Shown piece by piece: positions 46,467-55,592 of a stretch of DNA of 64,000 nucleotides. The stretch comes from CADEFX01 sp963806735 (GTDB lineage: Bacteria > Pseudomonadota > Alphaproteobacteria > Rhizobiales > Hyphomicrobiaceae): assembly GCA_963806735.1 (NCBI GenBank), contig CAWEBE010000043.1, forward strand, positions 124,001-188,000, given 5' to 3'. The position numbers were made by a program, and so were the translations under genes. Each line of letters opens with the position of its first letter. The first letter of the stretch is position 1. The notes beneath the pieces are model-generated. The model did not search any database. It worked only from the letters and a program-made list of their open reading frames with translations, and was not told the origin of the DNA.

Positions 46467-48060
46467 CCTTTACCGAACTTTCGAACGGAGCCGGAACGTT
46501 GCCGCCAGGGAGCGTCACGAGTTTGACGATGTCGCCGATCAGCTCGATCCGTTGCCCGTCCCGGCCCGACCACACGTTGATGCGCTCGACCAATCCGCGC
46601 AGGATCTCCGCAGCTTCTGTGCGCGCTTCTGGTTCGGACAGCGCGGCATGCAGGTTGGCGACCATGTCTCTATAGACCTCGGCCAGGCAGGGGTGCAGGC
46701 GCGGCGCAATCGGCTTGCCCTGAGCAACGGCAGCCTCAAGGACACCCTTCTCCGCTTCCAGTTGTAAGAGCTTGGCCTGCAGGCCTGGTGTCCTAAGTCC
46801 TCCGGCAATGGCGTCGTAGAGGCCTTCCAGCTTGCCAGAGATCGCGCGTAGCTCCTGTGCCTTGCCCTGATAATCCAGTTCGCGGGCCTGGCGGGACTGG
46901 TTGAGCTCTTGATGGAAGGCGCCAATAAACTCCTGCACAAGCTCGGGCGTCATAAGACGGTCTTTGAGGCCCGAGAGCACCGCCTCTTCGATCAGCGACC
47001 GTTTGACCCCCTTGTGTTGGCGACAGCCGGCCAGCGAACGTGCGGCGGTGCAGGCCAGATAGTCGCTGCCGACTGCAGCGAGGCCGCCGCCGCAGTGACC
47101 GCAATGGATCAGGCCAGTAAACAAATGCCGCGGCCGGCGATGCTTCCAGAATTCGGTGCGGCGGATCTTCATCGATAGCTGCGAAGAGCGGACCTGATCG
47201 AGGCGGTCCTGCACTTGGTCCCAAAGGGCCGCATCGACGATCCGCAATCCCGGCACGTCCTCAATGATCCACTGAGCCGCGGGATTCACTCGTGCGATAC
47301 GGTTTCCCGTGTCGGGATTGCGGTCGTAGCGCTGCTTGTTCCAGACGAGCCGACCAGCGTAGAGATCGTTGCGCAAGATGCCCGTGCGACGCGTGGCATG
47401 GCCGCGAATGGTCGTGTCGCGCCATTTGCTGCCCTTGGGACCAGGAACCAACTCTGCATTGAGCTGGCGCGCGATCGATCTAGGGGAACGGCCCGAGCGG
47501 AATGCCTCGAAAATTCTTCGCACAATGGCAGCTTCATTCTCATTGATTTGCCGCAAGCCACGGACGGGTTCACCGTCGGCGTCGCGCTGCTTGAGAACAT
47601 CGTAACCGTAGGCGCGGCCACCGGCCGATTGGCCACGACGAACACGCCCTTCAAGTCCGCGGTGGGTCTTGATGCGAAGATCCTTGAGAAACAGGGCATT
47701 CATCGTGCCCTTTAGGCCGACATGCAGCTCGCTGATCTCACCCTCTGCTTGGGTGAAGAGCTTGATCCCGTGGAATTGCATCTGCTTGAAGAGCGCGGCC
47801 ACCAACTCTTGGTCGCGAGACAGCCGGTCGAGCCCCTCAGCGACGACAATGTCAAACTCGCCCCGGCGCGCGTCGGTCAACAGGGATTGGTACCCCGGGC
47901 GGATGGTCGTGGCACCGGAGATGGCGTGATCCGCATAACTGCGAACGAGATGCCAGCCCTTATCTTGAATCAGACGCTTTGCGTTTCGCACCTGATCCTC
48001 GATTGAGGCCTCGTGCTGGTTCTCGCTTGAAAAGCGCGCATAGATCACGGCTTTTGGCAC
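46423..48060 (-). CDS. Large serine recombinase
   Basis: 545 residues. The resolvase domain begins AVIYARFSSENQHEASIEDQ with the catalytic Ser of ARFSS near residue 10 and LDRLSRDQ near 80. A recombinase domain follows (RAYGYDVL..., SKWRDTTIRGHATRRTGILR), then the zinc-ribbon (HCGHCGGG, later CRQHKG) and a coiled-coil region. The last residues (GVGFEPTTFRL) are read from a tRNA 3' fragment. The GTG at 48060 is preferred (AGGGG seven bases before); an ATG at 48090 is possible. Likely catalyses integration or excision of the element. It overlaps the reconstructed second tyrosine recombinase. Confidence 0.93.
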   Translation of the reverse strand: MPKAVIYARFSSENQHEASIEDQVRNAKRLIQDKGWHLVRSYADHAISGATTIRPGYQSLLTDARRGEFDIVVAEGLDRLSRDQELVAALFKQMQFHGIKLFTQAEGEISELHVGLKGTMNALFLKDLRIKTHRGLEGRVRRGQSAGGRAYGYDVLKQRDADGEPVRGLRQINENEAAIVRRIFEAFRSGRSPRSIARQLNAELVPGPKGSKWRDTTIRGHATRRTGILRNDLYAGRLVWNKQRYDRNPDTGNRIARVNPAAQWIIEDVPGLRIVDAALWDQVQDRLDQVRSSQLSMKIRRTEFWKHRRPRHLFTGLIHCGHCGGGLAAVGSDYLACTAARSLAGCRQHKGVKRSLIEEAVLSGLKDRLMTPELVQEFIGAFHQELNQSRQARELDYQGKAQELRAISGKLEGLYDAIAGGLRTPGLQAKLLQLEAEKGVLEAAVAQGKPIAPRLHPCLAEVYRDMVANLHAALSEPEARTEAAEILRGLVERINVWSGRDGQRIELIGDIVKLVTLPGGNVPAPFESSVKVVAGVGFEPTTFRL

Positions 48061-49109
48061 CTGGCATCCCCTGGGTTCTGTGGGTAGCAATCACGTCGGC
48101 ATAACTACGGCCGGCTTCGAGCGTGCGGGCCAGATTGTAGTGCTTCTCAGTCGTGCCGAAGCTACGATGACCGAGAACGAGTGGCGGCCATTCGCACATT
48201 CTCGGGATCATGAATGGCAATCGATGTTGCGGCACAATCGCGAAACAGGTGTGGATTGATCGGAGCTCCGAACGCCTTGTGCGTGCGGCCGACGACTGAC
48301 AGCTGCAGCGAATGTGGCGCCTGAGGTTGGAACCGATACCCGATCCACAAGCGATCGCCACTGTAGCGTCCGGCCGCCAATAAGGGGCGATACCATGCAA
48401 GGTAGCGCTCCATTGCCGGTACGAGATCGAGTGGAACGGGCACATCGATGGGTTGGCTCGTCTTCGTTTCACAAGATGCAAAGACGAGCCACCAAGTATC
48501 ACTCCGCTGCACTAGGTTGGTCCCGATCCGGATCGCGCTGAAGTTCTTCTGGCGCAGCGGTCTCATGGCGAGCAGTGCAATCTGCAAACCATCGCGATAA
48601 AGAGCAGCGTTTTTGCGGGCGCTCTTGTGCCGGCCGGCCTCGGCTTCTGCCATGAGCTGGAATCCCAGCTCGACGAGGCGCGCTGGCTCCTGCAGACGTG
48701 CTCTCTTCTTGGTTTGGTCGGCGTGCGAAGGCAAACGCCTGATCGCTAAGCGAAACATGCGTCGATCCGACCTGGCTTCCAACGCGGCAAGAGCCCGTTC
48801 CAGCGAAAGGACTCGATGCAAGACGGTCGCCGGTCGAACGCGACCTTGAAGATCCTCGATGTAGCGACGTAGGCGATCGGGCGTCCACCGCGCCGCCGGC
48901 ATGGCGGCGGGATCAAGACAGTCGTGCTTGGCCAACCACCCCAGGGCGAATCCGTAGGCCTCAATGACAGTCTCAACAGTCCGCGGTCGCCAACGCGTGG
49001 CAACGCTGGCGCCTCCCAAGGGGCCGACCTGTTTCAAGGCACGGGCCCACAGGCCACGATCAAGAGCAGGCCACTGCTCTAGCTTCAAGCTACGTCGCGC
49101 TCTGCTCAC
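47960..49109 (-). pseudogene. Tyrosine recombinase 2 of a tandem pair, frameshifted
   Basis: The frame from 49109 gives a 315-residue integrase-like protein with an Arg in LLAMRPLRQKNFSAIR and the HxxR box PHLFRDCAATS, then leaves frame. The other frame continues PLVLGHRSFGTTEKHYNLAR, which has the His/Tyr box, so one extra base near 48185 separates the catalytic Tyr from the rest. It starts by ATGA overlap with recombinase 1. In the restored frame it would run to about 47960, overlapping the serine recombinase start; the true end is uncertain. Confidence 0.75.
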
Positions 49110-50879
49110 CGGCTGTCCCGCCTCTGGCGCCGCATTGGCGCAAGCATTCCCGCACGCAGGTTGGCTACGTGCTTGTCGTAGTGACGCACGGCCTCGGCCA
49201 CCTCCATGCCCGCGTAAAAACGGATCGTCGTTTCAATGGACTTGTGGCCAAGCAGGCGGCGCACGACCTCGTGGCCACCAGGGTTATCTCTTAGGAAGAG
49301 GAAGCCAGCCAAATGGCGAAACTGATGTGCTGTAAGCCTCACGCCAACCTCAGCTTCCACAAGGTCTGCAATCTGCTGGCTGAGCAGCATGCCCTTCTTG
49401 TGAGACCCACTCGCGCCCGGGAATAGATAAGGCGATGGCGACCGCAGAAGCAGCGGCCGCACGTGCGCAACGTAGTGGTCCAGCAGGTGCACGGTTGACG
49501 GGCGCAGCTCAAATTCCAGCTCCGTCCCGTTCTTGACGTGCTCCGCCGCAAAGTACAGGTGAACGCGCCGGTGGCGGCCCGATCCATGGTCGAGGATGTT
49601 CTCATCGAGCCGGATCTCGACGAGGTTCTTGCACCTGATGGGCGCCACGGTGAGGATTTCTACCGCGAGGCCAGTCTGGAGCTGGACCGCCTCGCTGACC
49701 TTAAGTTTTCGACGCGTCTGATGACGACGCAGCAGGCGGGCCGGTAGGCTGAGAAACTTCGCCACCAAAGCCTCGTCTTCGAACCATCTCAGCGTGGTGC
49801 GGTTCTTCGCGGTCATGCCGTGTCGACCGGGGTCGAGGGACCTGCGAAAATCGTCGAGCTCGGCGATGTTGATCTCGGCAGCTTTTCGGGCTTGCGGGCC
49901 TAAGTCGGTGCTTCGTCCATAGACGTGATGACGGGCCAGGGTGCAGAGAAGTTTGGCCATCTGGTGGATGTGAGGTGTCTTCCGGCCTCCAGCGCGATCG
50001 AGCATGAATTCGAGCCCCGATCGCGCGGTATCAACCTGGACTAGGTCGGAGATTGTCCGCAGCGTTGCCGGATCGCGGCCCTTCAGGACGATCGCCTGAG
50101 GCGAAGGCGCGCAAGAGGCTAACGCGCGATGCCGCACTTACGGGTTTGATGGGTTTCCGCGAAGTGGGACTGAGTAGATCGGGACTTATGGCTCCCGCCG
50201 CCATCGCGTCGACGTCGGCTTTGAGAGAGGCTGGGAATGTCGACCATGCCAAGGCATAGCGGTCCCGCCGGTCTTCCACGCTCACAGCGAACGTCGGCCA
50301 GTGCGGATAGGTCGTGCGAGCGCGCTGCCAGGCTCTGCAAGCGTCCAAGTACGCTTCCCGTGGCCGTGAGCGCGCACCGAATTCCTCAAGCTCACGCGCG
50401 AACGCCTCAAACGTCTTCTGGTCAACCCGATCCGGTTCGATGCCCTGCCGCGAGCAGTAGCGGGCGAATGGCATCAAGGCGACCTGAGCCGGCCGGTAGG
50501 GCAGCGGCTGAAGGAGGCGCTGCCACGCCAGCGTTGGTGGCGCCGAGCTACGACCGGGCAGACGGCGCACGCCGGCATGATCCAGGGCCTTGAAGATCAA
50601 AGATCTGATGTTGGCCCAGCGGCCGGGCGAAATGCCATGGCGAGCTGGTTGGATCCCCTCCAGAAGATTGCGAATCGATCGCGCGTCCGAGGGCAAAGTT
50701 GACAACGGTCGACTGAGAAAACGCCCGACGGATCGCACCGCCGACGCCATATCCTGCCGCTGCCGACTTGTGAGCAGGTCCGAGGAATCAATGGCGCTCA
50801 GAACGTCGGCCAACGTCGCGATGGCACGCGTTTCTGCCCTGGCGAGATGCGCATTTCGTGAGGTTGACGCATATGTCAC
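49106..50879 (-). pseudogene. Tyrosine recombinase 1 of a tandem pair, frameshifted
   Basis: Two frames join into about 590 residues. The N-terminal half (GTG at 50879) is a helical core-binding region to RVSLLRAFAS; one extra G near 50096 shifts the frame, and the other frame continues AIVLKGRDPATLRTISDLVQ to the catalytic domain. Catalytic residues are all visible there: Arg in LTVAPIRCKNLVEIRL, HQFRH, and the His/Tyr box GHKSIETTIRFYAG. It has an AT-rich upstream region (50880-51009) and is followed by recombinase 2 with an ATGA overlap. Confidence 0.8.
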
Positions 50880-51009
50880 AGTATGCCTCGTTATGACATG
50901 AGTGGTTAACAGATGAAAATAGTTATTTCAAGTCATTTGTAATCGCTTGGGTTATGTAGATATTGAAATAACGCAAGGGATATTATGTTTTATATTTCTC
51001 AGGACTTGC

Positions 51010-51177
51010 TTAGTTGGCGAAATCCCTCAAGTCCTTCCAGGCAATGCGGACGGTGCGTCCGAAATGACGGCATGGGAGCGATCCCTCTTTGATCCAGCGC
51101 CGGATTGTCCGCTCGGAAACGCGAAGCCACTCGGCGGCCTCGCGCACGGTAGCGAACGGCGAGGCACCTTCACGCAT
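51010..51177 (-). CDS. Excisionase/AlpA-like HTH protein, 55 aa
   Basis: A 55-residue winged-helix protein of the excisionase (MerR-like) type: FATVREAAEWLRVSERTIRR, then WIKEGSLPCRHFGRTVRIAW. This is the usual DNA-binding factor that directs excision of integrated elements or regulates their genes. GAGGAG lies nine bases before the ATG. It is upstream of the three recombinases in the same direction and 5 bases after another small gene, so it belongs to the element. Confidence 0.88.
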   Translation of the reverse strand: MREGASPFATVREAAEWLRVSERTIRRWIKEGSLPCRHFGRTVRIAWKDLRDFAN

Positions 51178-51182
51178 GCGGA

Positions 51183-51371
51183 TCACTCCTCATCGGGACT
51201 AAGTTTTCGGTCACCGTTTTGGTCTCGGACTTGGTCTCTCGACTTGTCATGTTCAGCTTGGGCCTCTTGCGCTTGTCTTGCCGCGCGGCGCCCGAGCAGC
51301 CGGGCGAGGTCGCCCAATCTTTGCTGGATCGAGGTGCGCGCTAGCTTTTGGCGGGCTTTGTCTTCAGGCAT
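51183..51371 (-). CDS. Small charged helical protein, 62 aa
   Basis: Starts MPEDKARQKLARTSIQQRL, continues with an Ala/Arg/Gln-rich helix and ends KLSPDEE. No known domain. It lies directly before the excisionase-like gene (5-base gap) and is probably co-transcribed. The frame is open further upstream, but no good start is seen there. Confidence 0.5.
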   Translation of the reverse strand: MPEDKARQKLARTSIQQRLGDLARLLGRRAARQAQEAQAEHDKSRDQVRDQNGDRKLSPDEE

Positions 51372-51497
51372 TCGCGATTGCGGGGCGTTACCACGGCCCC
51401 AAGCGAAGTGCCTGGCGCCACACCTCACAAATTGAGGGGCCCGCGCGCACTCGAACAAGGAAAGTATTGCCCCAAATTGTCCGGGCGAGCTTGTTTC

Positions 51498-52160
51498 CTA
51501 AGCCGCCGAAGCCAGCCTATTGCGCATCAGCCGTGCCGAGGACTCCGGATGCCAGCAGGTCAAGCTGAAGACACGTTTGATTTCCTCGCAGAAAGCTAGG
51601 AAATCGTCTTGGTGACCCACTCCGTTCGTTGCGTGCATGAATGCGCATCGAAGAAAGATATAGAGTGCCAATTCTTTTTCCTTGCGCGGCTGGCCCCGGC
51701 CTCGCTTTCTGGCAATCGGACCGGACAGTGCGCCGAAAAGATCGTTGAGGGCTCGCATTTGATCGGCACTGAATGTCGCAAAACAGGCTGGGTCCACGAC
51801 AACGTCAAAGGCATACGGCCCATCTGCAGGAACTTCAAATGTGAGCCGCACGTTCCGGTATGCAAGGTAGGCCAGCGCGGGTTTTGATAACTTTTTCAGC
51901 TCATTGCTAATATCGACCATGTCCTCGCGGAATTCGCCTGGACGCCGGTCCCGTCGATAGAGATACCACAGAGCGGATTCGACCAACCGAAACACGGGAT
52001 AAATCTCTCTGTCGATCTGGTGGGGCGTCCACTCTTCTTCATACTCATTCACGTGGAACATGACCGACTGCATGAGCTTTGTGCGATGTTCGGCAGGAAT
52101 GTTGCCGATCTCGCAGAGATCCTCTGCTTCAGTCGCACCAAACTTGCTTGTGCAACGCAT
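51498..52160 (-). CDS. Hypothetical protein of the integrated element, 220 aa
   Basis: Not recognised. Mostly helical with Tyr/Trp-rich segments (VESALWYLYRRDRRPGEFRE) and a basic segment PIARKRGRGQPRKEKEL. No signal peptide or membrane span. It stands upstream of the small charged protein and the excisionase-like gene in the same direction; base composition is slightly less GC-rich than the catabolic genes, consistent with acquired DNA. A second ATG and a TTG compete as starts. Confidence 0.65.
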   Translation of the reverse strand: MRCTSKFGATEAEDLCEIGNIPAEHRTKLMQSVMFHVNEYEEEWTPHQIDREIYPVFRLVESALWYLYRRDRRPGEFREDMVDISNELKKLSKPALAYLAYRNVRLTFEVPADGPYAFDVVVDPACFATFSADQMRALNDLFGALSGPIARKRGRGQPRKEKELALYIFLRCAFMHATNGVGHQDDFLAFCEEIKRVFSLTCWHPESSARLMRNRLASAA

Positions 52161-52658
52161 CAAAATCTTCCATCCCTAGGATGACAGCAGGGAACCAAAC
52201 AATTCGGTCTGAGGTGTGTCGGGCCGACTGGTCAGGCAGGGGCAGTCGCTCCTCACACATTAGACCCCGCCCTTTGGGGTTATGCAGGAGGACTTTCCTA
52301 CCTGCGCGGATGGCGGCCACAGGCCCGACGAGCTGCTATCCTCGTTCCGTGCGCAGTAGACGCAGTAGACGATGCCAAGACTTTCATCAGGAAGACGTGG
52401 CCGAGCGGCAGCATTTCGACCGGGCGGAGCTAACCGGATGCAAGGATTCGAAACTCTCTTCGGATTGGGATTCTTGGCTACCGTCCACTGGGTTGCGACG
52501 CGCCAAGGATGTAGTCCGTGGAGCCGCAAGGGATGGATTTCAGGTGACATAGCGGGTTACTAGGTCTTGCAGTCAGGACCAAGTCAGCCCCATCCCTCGT
52601 GGAAAAGTCGGCGGCTCCCAACTTCGTGATCGCCATCATCCCCGAGGCTGTGTATGAT

Positions 52659-52678
52659 CCGCCCCCGTTAGGGGGCGG
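52659..52678 (+). terminator. GC-rich hairpin
   Basis: Perfect 8-base stem CCGCCCCC / GGGGGCGG with loop GTTA, followed by CTTAT. It could end transcription or be part of the leader of the gene stump that begins at 52682. No T-run follows. Confidence 0.4.
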
Positions 52679-52681
52679 CTT

Positions 52682-52732
52682 ATGGCAAATAAGAAGATTC
52701 TGCTGGTTGAGCCGGGCTGTGCAGGTCGCTGA
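52682..52732 (+). pseudogene. Gene stump: MANKKILLVEPG, cut by an IS fragment
   Basis: Sixteen codons starting MANKKILLVEPG, then a stop. The start resembles radical-SAM/B12-type proteins or response regulators, which share the KKILLVEP pattern. From 52722 on the sequence is that of an IS transposase read on the other strand, so the gene was cut there. Confidence 0.35.
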
Positions 52733-52847
52733 GCGCCGCAGTCACGAACACGTTAATCCGACGCAGCAGATGGTGGGGCGGCACGCGATCTTCCAGGTAG
52801 AACCCATAGAACAGCCGCGCCTGATCCGCCGTCTGCCGGCCCATCAT
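52722..52847 (-). mobile_element. N-terminal fragment of an IS1182-type transposase
   Basis: Reads MMGRQTADQARLFYGFYLED and later LLRRINVFVTAALSDL on the minus strand, which is the start of IS1182/IS5-group transposases with the DUF772 domain. Only 42 residues remain; no inverted repeat was identified. Confidence 0.65.
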
Positions 52848-53130
52848 CGTGTCCGCTCCCGCTGATCCTCCGCGCAGCAGGAATCACTGTTCGACGCGAC
52901 CTTCAACGGACTTCTTCAACACAATTGGCACTTCTCGGGACGTCCTGATCTGCTTTGCGCGATGTCTGCTTATCGGGCTCGAGTCGAAGTGCGCCTGACG
53001 CGCAGCAACTTCCGACCTATTGGCTGCGGCCGTGTCCGTGCAAGAGCCAGCACGGTTGGGCTGCCGACCCGTCCCTAGTGAAACAGACGGGCTTCCTGAG
53101 AGGACCAGCGAGCCTCTATAGAATTACCCC

Positions 53131-54186
53131 ATGCCGAAGCCTTGGATGATCTATGGCGCGAATGGGTACACGGGCGAGTTGATCGCCCGCGCAGCGGTAA
53201 GGCGCGGGCTGAAGCCATGGTTGGCCGGGCGAACGGCGACCAAGATGCTGCCGCTGGCTGCGAGCCTTGACTTGGAGGCACGCGTCTTTGATCTCCGAGA
53301 CGGCATGGCGATCGCGAGGGGCGTCGAGCGGATGGCACTTGTCCTCCATTGTGCAGGGCCGTTCTCGGCAACAGCCGCACAGATGATGGCGGCCTGCCTC
53401 GCCGCGCGTGCCCACTACCTAGATATAACGGGCGAGATCAGCGTGTTCGAGCACGCAAGAACACTGGACGCTGCCGCGCGGGCAGAGGGCATCGTCATAT
53501 GTCCCGGCGTCGGCTTCGACGTGATCCCCACCGACTGTGTCGCGGTGGCGTTGAAGGCTGCGCTCCCCGATGCGACACATTTAGCGCTGGGATTCGATTC
53601 CCGCTCGGGCTTCTCGCCCGGAACGGCGAAGACCTCGGTCGAAGGACTCGTCCATGGCGGCAAGGTGCGCCAGGATGGGCGGATCATCTCAGTGCCGCTC
53701 GCCTACAAGACACGACGCATCGACTTCGGCGACGGCGAGAAACTCGCCATGACCATTCCCTGGGGCGACGTCTCGACGGCCTACGCGACAACCGGCATCC
53801 CCAACATCGAGGCCTACATTCCGGGCTCACCGGCGATGGTCGCGCGGGCGCGGCACGCCCAACGGTTCAAGTGGCTGCTCGGCATGGGCGTGGTTCAAAA
53901 CTTCATAAAGCGGCGCATCGAAAAGAGGGTCAAAGGGCCCTCGGCGTCCAAGCGCGACGCGCAGCCGACGTTCGTATGGGGCGAAGTTACGAATGCGCGG
54001 GGCGACAAACGCACCGCTCGGATCAAGACGGCCAACGGATACAGCCTGACCGTGAGCGGCGCGCTAGCAGTTGTGGAGCATTTGCTCACTCATGACGTAC
54101 CGGGCGGCGCCTACACGCCTGCCAAACTGCTCGGCCCCGATCTCGTCACACGCCTGCCAGGCTCAGGGCCTATGCAAATAACATGA
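53131..54186 (+). CDS. Saccharopine dehydrogenase-like NADP-binding protein
   Basis: 351 residues of the saccharopine dehydrogenase/trans-acting enoyl reductase group. The NADP-binding start is WMIYGANGYTGELIARAA (residues 5-22), followed by LAGR, and HCAGPFSATAAQMMAACL near 70 and GVGFDVIPTDCVAV near 130 are typical. Substrate unknown. Downstream, 12 bases away, is an SDR gene in the same direction, so the two probably form an operon. Confidence 0.88.
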   Translation: MPKPWMIYGANGYTGELIARAAVRRGLKPWLAGRTATKMLPLAASLDLEARVFDLRDGMAIARGVERMALVLHCAGPFSATAAQMMAACLAARAHYLDITGEISVFEHARTLDAAARAEGIVICPGVGFDVIPTDCVAVALKAALPDATHLALGFDSRSGFSPGTAKTSVEGLVHGGKVRQDGRIISVPLAYKTRRIDFGDGEKLAMTIPWGDVSTAYATTGIPNIEAYIPGSPAMVARARHAQRFKWLLGMGVVQNFIKRRIEKRVKGPSASKRDAQPTFVWGEVTNARGDKRTARIKTANGYSLTVSGALAVVEHLLTHDVPGGAYTPAKLLGPDLVTRLPGSGPMQIT

Positions 54187-54198
54187 GTTGACCGTGCG

Positions 54199-55059
54199 AT
54201 GACCGGCAAGCAAATCCTGATTACCGGTGCCACCAACGGCATTGGCCTCGCGGCGGCCGAAGCGCTTGCCGCCCTTGGCGACAACATCGTCATCGTCGGC
54301 CGCAACGAGACCCGCACGAAGATTGCGGCGGCGCGCATCAAGGCGGCCGCAGGCAAGGGGGCAACAGTCGGCACGCTCATCGCCGATCTGGCCTCACAGG
54401 CCGTTGTGCGCAAACTGGCCGCCGAGGTGCTCGACCGCTATCCCAGAGTGGACGTTCTCATCAACAACGCCGGTGCCATGTACACCACCCGGCAGGTATC
54501 CAATGACGGTATCGAGCTGACCTGGGCGGTCAATCATCTGGCGCCATTCCTCCTCACCACCTTGCTGCTTGACCGGCTCAAGGCAAGCACGCCATCTCGC
54601 ATCATCACCACCTCGTCGGAGGCTCACCAAGGCGCAGACGTCCCCTTCGACGACCTCAACGCCGAGAAGTCCTATGGCGGTTTCGCCCGCTACAAGCAGA
54701 CCAAGCTCGCCAATATCTTGTTCACCAGCGAACTCGCGCGCCGTCTGAACGGCAGCGGCGTCACCGCGCACTGTTTCCATCCGGGGCTGGTGGCGAGCGG
54801 CTTCAACCGCAACAACGGCCTGCTAATGAACCTTGCCATGACCATGCTGTGGCCTATGTCGCGGAGTGTGGAGAAGGGGGCGGAGACGCTGGTGTGGCTT
54901 GCCACGTCGGCAGATGTGGTCAAAACCAACGGCGGATATTACGTCGATATGGAGTGGCAGCCGCCAAGCCCACAGGGACAGGACGTTCAGGCCGCGCGGC
55001 GTCTCTGGGAGATCAGTGAGGCACAGTGCGCAGGAAGAACCACGGAAACCCGCCGATGA
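54199..55059 (+). CDS. SDR family oxidoreductase (retinol dehydrogenase-like)
   Basis: 286 residues. NADP motif ITGATNGIGLAAAEALAALG (residues 7-26) with Arg in IVGRNETR suggesting NADP(H); NNAGAMYTTR near 90, catalytic TSSEAHQG and YKQTKLANILF near 160. The layout follows the retinol dehydrogenase/WW-oxidoreductase branch. It forms a pair with the saccharopine dehydrogenase-like gene. Confidence 0.92.
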   Translation: MTGKQILITGATNGIGLAAAEALAALGDNIVIVGRNETRTKIAAARIKAAAGKGATVGTLIADLASQAVVRKLAAEVLDRYPRVDVLINNAGAMYTTRQVSNDGIELTWAVNHLAPFLLTTLLLDRLKASTPSRIITTSSEAHQGADVPFDDLNAEKSYGGFARYKQTKLANILFTSELARRLNGSGVTAHCFHPGLVASGFNRNNGLLMNLAMTMLWPMSRSVEKGAETLVWLATSADVVKTNGGYYVDMEWQPPSPQGQDVQAARRLWEISEAQCAGRTTETRR

Positions 55060-55286
55060 GATCGCTGCTCCAGCGCCTGAGTTGGGCCGCCGATAGAGCG
55101 TTACCGGCTGGCCAACAAGGGCTGCCGTTGCCGATTCGCCCATGACCCTCGGGCTACTGACTAAGTGTACTGGAAAACTACCTTTACCACCGCTGGACGT
55201 GCACGGCCTTATGACCCGCTTCTCGGATTGGCAGCGACATCGGCAATACCGTGTCATCAGCGCTGGAGCGTTGGCGGCACACACAG

Positions 55287-55592
55287 TCAAGCCGATGATC
55301 GTCCTTCATCGGCGTTCTGCCAATTGGATAACAGCGTCAGCCATGGCGACATATGAAAGACGCTCATCAGTGCGTACATTGCCGCCATGCCGTTCAGGGA
55401 CACCGCGCTGCCACCGCTGCTGCACATCATTTCCGCGGGACAGCCCGCAACGGCCGACCAAAGCGCCATAGCGACAAAGGTCGGCGCGGCGGCAAGAGAG
55501 AGAAGGCTCGCAACGGGAGTTCCCGCGGCATAGCGTATAGCCCAACCGTCTCCGGCATTGCTGGTGAGGGTATGGCCCATGGCGGGCGCCAT
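55287..55592 (-). CDS. Small membrane protein coupled to the DUF899 gene
   Basis: 101 residues, starting MAPAMGHTLTSNAGDGWAIR. Hydrophobic segments follow (VASLLSLAAAPTFVAMALWS and MAAMYALMSVFHMSPWLTLL) with two Cys residues between them. Its ATG overlaps the stop of the DUF899 gene (TGATG), so translation is coupled. Function unknown; it may anchor or assist the thioredoxin-like partner. Confidence 0.65.
   Translation of the reverse strand: MAPAMGHTLTSNAGDGWAIRYAAGTPVASLLSLAAAPTFVAMALWSAVAGCPAEMMCSSGGSAVSLNGMAAMYALMSVFHMSPWLTLLSNWQNADEGRSSA

Larger units (their letters stand above)
52161..53130. other. Relic-rich stretch at the right side of the element
   Basis: About 970 bases without an intact gene. 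It holds a GC hairpin, a gene stump starting MANKKILLVEP, and the N-terminus of an IS1182-type transposase. The part 52161-52650 has open frames but nothing protein-like. Confidence 0.5.

Noticed and set aside
52370..52470. tRNA-like sequence (GACGTGGCCGAGCGG)
   Set aside because: It resembles a D-arm start of class II tRNAs, but no matching acceptor stem, anticodon or T-arm follows.
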